Below, one piece after another: positions 5,899-7,909 of a stretch of 7,909 bases of DNA. The DNA lies in assembly GCA_003455655.1 (NCBI GenBank), contig DMQP01000212.1, positions 1 to 7,909 on the forward strand, written 5' to 3'. The position numbers and the translations under genes were made by a program. Position 1 is the stretch's first letter; each line of letters opens with the position of its first letter. The stretch comes from Treponema sp. Its GTDB lineage: Bacteria > Spirochaetota > Spirochaetia > Treponematales > Treponemataceae. The notes under the pieces were generated by a model. That model saw only the letters and a list, made by a program, of their open reading frames with translations. It ran no database searches and was not told the origin of the DNA.

Positions 5899-7251
5899 CT
5901 AGAGTGTAAGAAATGCTTTGTATGCGTTGAAGGCGTAGTTAAGGTCTGCAACACTGGTAAGTTCCCAAGGAGCATGCATACTCAAAACAGCAACACCTGC
6001 ATCCAAAACATTCATGCCGTACTTTGCAGCAAGATATGCAATTGTTCCACCGCCACCTTGATCAACACGGCCCAACTCTGCCATTTGATAACGAACATTC
6101 GCTTTGTCTAATGCTCCACGTACACGAGCAATAAACTCTGGGTTAGCATCACTTGCACCACTTTTTCCGCGAGAACCTGTATATTTGTTGAATACAATGC
6201 CACCACCCAAGAATGAAGCGTTTTCACGATCAAACAAGTCAGGATTCATGGGGTCGAAAGCTGCGTTTACATCGCTTGAAAGCATATCGCTTGCGGCAAG
6301 ACAGCGTCTAAGGGTTAAGTCAGAGTATCCGCCATCAAGACGAGCAATAAGTTCAGCAAGTGCATTTTCGAAGAAGTGAGAGCCCATACCTGTTGCACCA
6401 ACAGAACCAATTTCTTCTTTATCAACACAAAGACAACAAGCGGTGCGTTTTACACTTGTTGTAGACATAATTGCCCTAACTGATGTATAGGCACAAGAAC
6501 GATCGTCCTGTCCGTATGCAAGCACAAGCGATTTATCAAAACCACAGAAACGGCTCTTACCCGCAGGAACAACTTCAAGTTCCGCAGAACCAAAATCTGC
6601 TTCATCGAATCCATATTTTTGTTTTAAGAGAGAGAGAATTGCTTTTTTTGCAGATTCTTTTTCTGATTTGTCTTTGCTTTCTTTTTCTTCTTTTTTCGAA
6701 GGAGAACCAGAACCGACAATCAAATCCAAACTTTCACCTGGAATGAATTCAGATGCTGTTTCTTTCATTTGCTTTTGTGCAAGATGTGGAAGAATATCGG
6801 AAATAACAAAGACTGGATCAGAAGCATCTTCTCCAACACAAACAGGAACAAGGGTTCCATCTGTTTTACAAACAACACCATGAATGGCAAGAGGAATTGT
6901 TACCCACTGATACTTTTTAATTCCACCATAGTAGTGTGTGTTAAGATAAACCACAAAATCTTTTTCGTACAAAGGATTTTGCTTTACATCTAAGCGCGGA
7001 GAATCAATGTGAGCACCCAAAATGTTCATGCCTTTTTCGATGCTGTCTGTTCCCACTGTAAAGAGAGCAACGGCTTTGTTCATTTTTTGAATAAAGACAC
7101 GATCACCTGCTTTAACGCTTGTCATTTGAGTAAGGTCTTTAAAACCTTCTTTCTTTGCCAAGGCAATAATCTGAGCTGCACATTCGCGTTCAGTTTTAGC
7201 GCCGTCCAAAAAATTCATATAGTCGCCAATAAGGCCGTTTTCAGTTTCCAT
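5899..7251 (-). CDS. apeA: M18 family aminopeptidase (aspartyl aminopeptidase type)
   Basis: The protein has 450 residues from the ATG at 7251. It is a cytosolic, two-metal (zinc) peptidase that removes N-terminal residues from peptides; the family favours acidic ones in eukaryotes, and bacterial specificity varies. The early YMNFLDGAKTERE block matches the KTER-type N-terminus of the Thermotoga and Borrelia members. Likely metal and catalytic residues are visible: His81 in GAHIDSPRLD, Asp249/Asp250 in GQDDRSCAY, Glu279/Glu280 in DKEEIGSVG, Asp327 in SSDVNAAFDP, and His426 in SMHAPWE. Residues about 183-203 form a Lys/Glu/Ser-rich low-complexity linker between the dimerisation-type domain and the return to the catalytic domain. 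The frame extends to a TTG at 7287, but that TTG is the first half of the -35 box of a good promoter, so the ATG at 7251 is chosen. No Shine-Dalgarno precedes it. The gene is monocistronic, with its own promoter and terminator. The symbol apeA follows the naming of similar bacterial family members and is less certain than the family. Confidence 0.93.
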   Translation of the reverse strand: METENGLIGDYMNFLDGAKTERECAAQIIALAKKEGFKDLTQMTSVKAGDRVFIQKMNKAVALFTVGTDSIEKGMNILGAHIDSPRLDVKQNPLYEKDFVVYLNTHYYGGIKKYQWVTIPLAIHGVVCKTDGTLVPVCVGEDASDPVFVISDILPHLAQKQMKETASEFIPGESLDLIVGSGSPSKKEEKESKDKSEKESAKKAILSLLKQKYGFDEADFGSAELEVVPAGKSRFCGFDKSLVLAYGQDDRSCAYTSVRAIMSTTSVKRTACCLCVDKEEIGSVGATGMGSHFFENALAELIARLDGGYSDLTLRRCLAASDMLSSDVNAAFDPMNPDLFDRENASFLGGGIVFNKYTGSRGKSGASDANPEFIARVRGALDKANVRYQMAELGRVDQGGGGTIAYLAAKYGMNVLDAGVAVLSMHAPWELTSVADLNYAFNAYKAFLTL

Positions 7252-7258
7252 ACAGAAT

Positions 7259-7287
7259 ACTATACACCATCGCAGGTTAATTATCAA
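7259..7287 (-). promoter_or_regulatory. Strong sigma70-like promoter of the M18 aminopeptidase
   Basis: On the minus strand, TTGATA (7287-7282) and TATAGT (7264-7259) each match the consensus at five of six bases and are spaced by 17 nt. Only 7 nt separate the -10 box from the ATG at 7251, so the transcript would begin at or within about two bases of the start codon. It stands back to back with the plus-strand promoter at 7305, with 17 nt between the two -35 boxes. Confidence 0.7.
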
Positions 7288-7304
7288 GGCTTAGTATTTT
7301 TAAG

Positions 7305-7333
7305 TTTACACCACAAGAAATACATGCTACAAT
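7305..7333 (+). promoter_or_regulatory. Sigma70-like promoter of the membrane protein gene
   Basis: TTTACA (7305-7310) and TACAAT (7328-7333) each match the consensus at five of six bases, with 17-nt spacing. The ATG at 7340 begins after 6 nt and no Shine-Dalgarno is present, so the mRNA is predicted to be leaderless. The alternative -10 TATAGT at 7333-7338 would leave no room before the ATG and has no matching -35. Confidence 0.65.
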
Positions 7334-7339
7334 ATAGTA

Positions 7340-7909
7340 ATGATTTATAACACGACTTTTGACTTGTGTGCGGTCATAATATATTTATTTACTCTCTATT
7401 ACGTTATTACTAAAAAGAATACGCATAAAGCTCAAAATAAAATTTTTCTTTTTATCATTCTAAACGGAATTATTTGTAGTCTTGCTGATATAACAAACGC
7501 AACAATACTTAATTACCTTACCGAAAATCCAAGTGTAGAACGTTTATTTGTCTTTAGAGCTATTCTTCAAGCAACAATGTATATATACACGGTAACACAC
7601 AATCTGTTGCCTGCTATGTTCTTTTTGTATACCCTTGAAGTTACTAACAAAAACAACAGTCAAAACCGCGAAAGATTTAAACTCTTGGCAATACCGTTAG
7701 TGTTAAGCATTACTTTTATTGCACTTAATCCGTTCATGCACGGTGTGTTCTATTTTGACGAAACACTTACTTATCACCGTGGCGTTTTTATGTACGGATT
7801 ATATATCACAGGATTTTTTTACATTATAGCAACACTTTATTTTGTAATTAAATTCCGTGCAGATATTCCTAACAACAAAAATGCAACGCTTACGCTTTTT
7901 ATCGTAACA
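7340..7909 (+). CDS. Multi-spanning membrane protein, N-terminal part (runs off window); possible sensor
   Basis: There are 190 codons from the ATG at 7340 and the frame is still open at the window edge. The sequence is dominated by hydrophobic helices: about residues 8-24 (DLCAVIIYLFTLYYVIT), 34-50, 68-98, 114-137 and 147-171, with a sixth beginning at 184. Short charged loops (KKNTHKAQNK, TNKNNSQNRERFK) separate them, and the distribution of positives suggests an N-terminus outside. I do not recognise a characterised family. The overall pattern resembles the membrane-sensing modules found in front of GGDEF, histidine kinase or similar output domains in spirochaetes and clostridia. That is inference only, since no output domain is inside the window. 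The start is supported by the promoter ending at 7333; no ribosome site is seen. Confidence 0.75.
   Translation, partial: MIYNTTFDLCAVIIYLFTLYYVITKKNTHKAQNKIFLFIILNGIICSLADITNATILNYLTENPSVERLFVFRAILQATMYIYTVTHNLLPAMFFLYTLEVTNKNNSQNRERFKLLAIPLVLSITFIALNPFMHGVFYFDETLTYHRGVFMYGLYITGFFYIIATLYFVIKFRADIPNNKNATLTLFIVT

Noticed and set aside
6643..6705. Lys/Glu/Ser-rich stretch in the aminopeptidase as a possible insertion or frameshift
   Set aside because: The flanking frame is intact, and M18 members usually have a charged variable linker at this position. It is treated as normal variation.
7252..7287. N-terminal extension of the M18 aminopeptidase to a TTG codon at 7287 (12 extra residues)
   Set aside because: The TTG is the first three bases of the TTGATA -35 box, and the whole extension lies within the promoter. 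The family-like N-terminus begins after the ATG at 7251.
7009..7350. Plus-strand frame of 113 codons crossing the divergent promoter region
   Set aside because: It is mostly antisense to the aminopeptidase and runs through both promoters. It has no ribosome site and its composition is unlike a real protein.

Overview
This window looks like an ordinary chromosomal segment from a spirochaete, most likely a Treponema. That is an inference from the protein flavour and the moderately AT-rich base use. Six genes are visible, two of them cut by the window edges. Nothing looks like a mobile element, CRISPR array, toxin or phage gene, rRNA or tRNA, and I did not find a convincing undescribed system. 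The parts most worth a second look are promoter geometry, a tail on the uracil enzyme, and a two-domain exported protein.

Layout. Positions 1-186 (+) hold the 3' end of upp (uracil phosphoribosyltransferase), with an unusual C-terminal tail. It is followed by uraA at 259-1605 (+), an NCS2 uracil permease. The two form a pyrimidine salvage pair: the permease imports uracil and Upp traps it as UMP. uraA meets a leftward gene end to end, with stop codons that overlap. The leftward group runs from 5794 down to 1602. It comprises an exported protein with a putative glycoside hydrolase (DUF4015-type) domain (3422-5794), mnmE (2054-3415), and a CxxCxxCC metal-cluster protein (1602-2057). They are packed with a 6-nt gap and a 4-nt overlap, so they are probably one operon.

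Upstream of that group is a strong minus-strand terminator (5831-5874), which ends the transcript of an M18 aminopeptidase gene (5899-7251, minus). An 88-nt divergent region then separates the aminopeptidase from a rightward gene starting at 7340. That gene runs off the window and encodes the multi-spanning membrane part of an unidentified, possibly sensory, protein.

Gene-start evidence. The longest open frames of the exported protein and of the aminopeptidase both begin at TTG codons. Those codons lie upstream of a terminator and inside a -35 box, respectively, so I moved both starts to internal ATGs. At three starts (5794 minus, 7251 minus, 7340 plus) a sigma70-like promoter with 17-nt spacing ends only 6-7 nt before the ATG, and no Shine-Dalgarno sequence is visible. 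This suggests leaderless or near-leaderless transcripts. By contrast, uraA has a clear Shine-Dalgarno.

There is no gene-free stretch above 300 bases. The three gaps are 187-258, 5795-5898 and 7252-7339.
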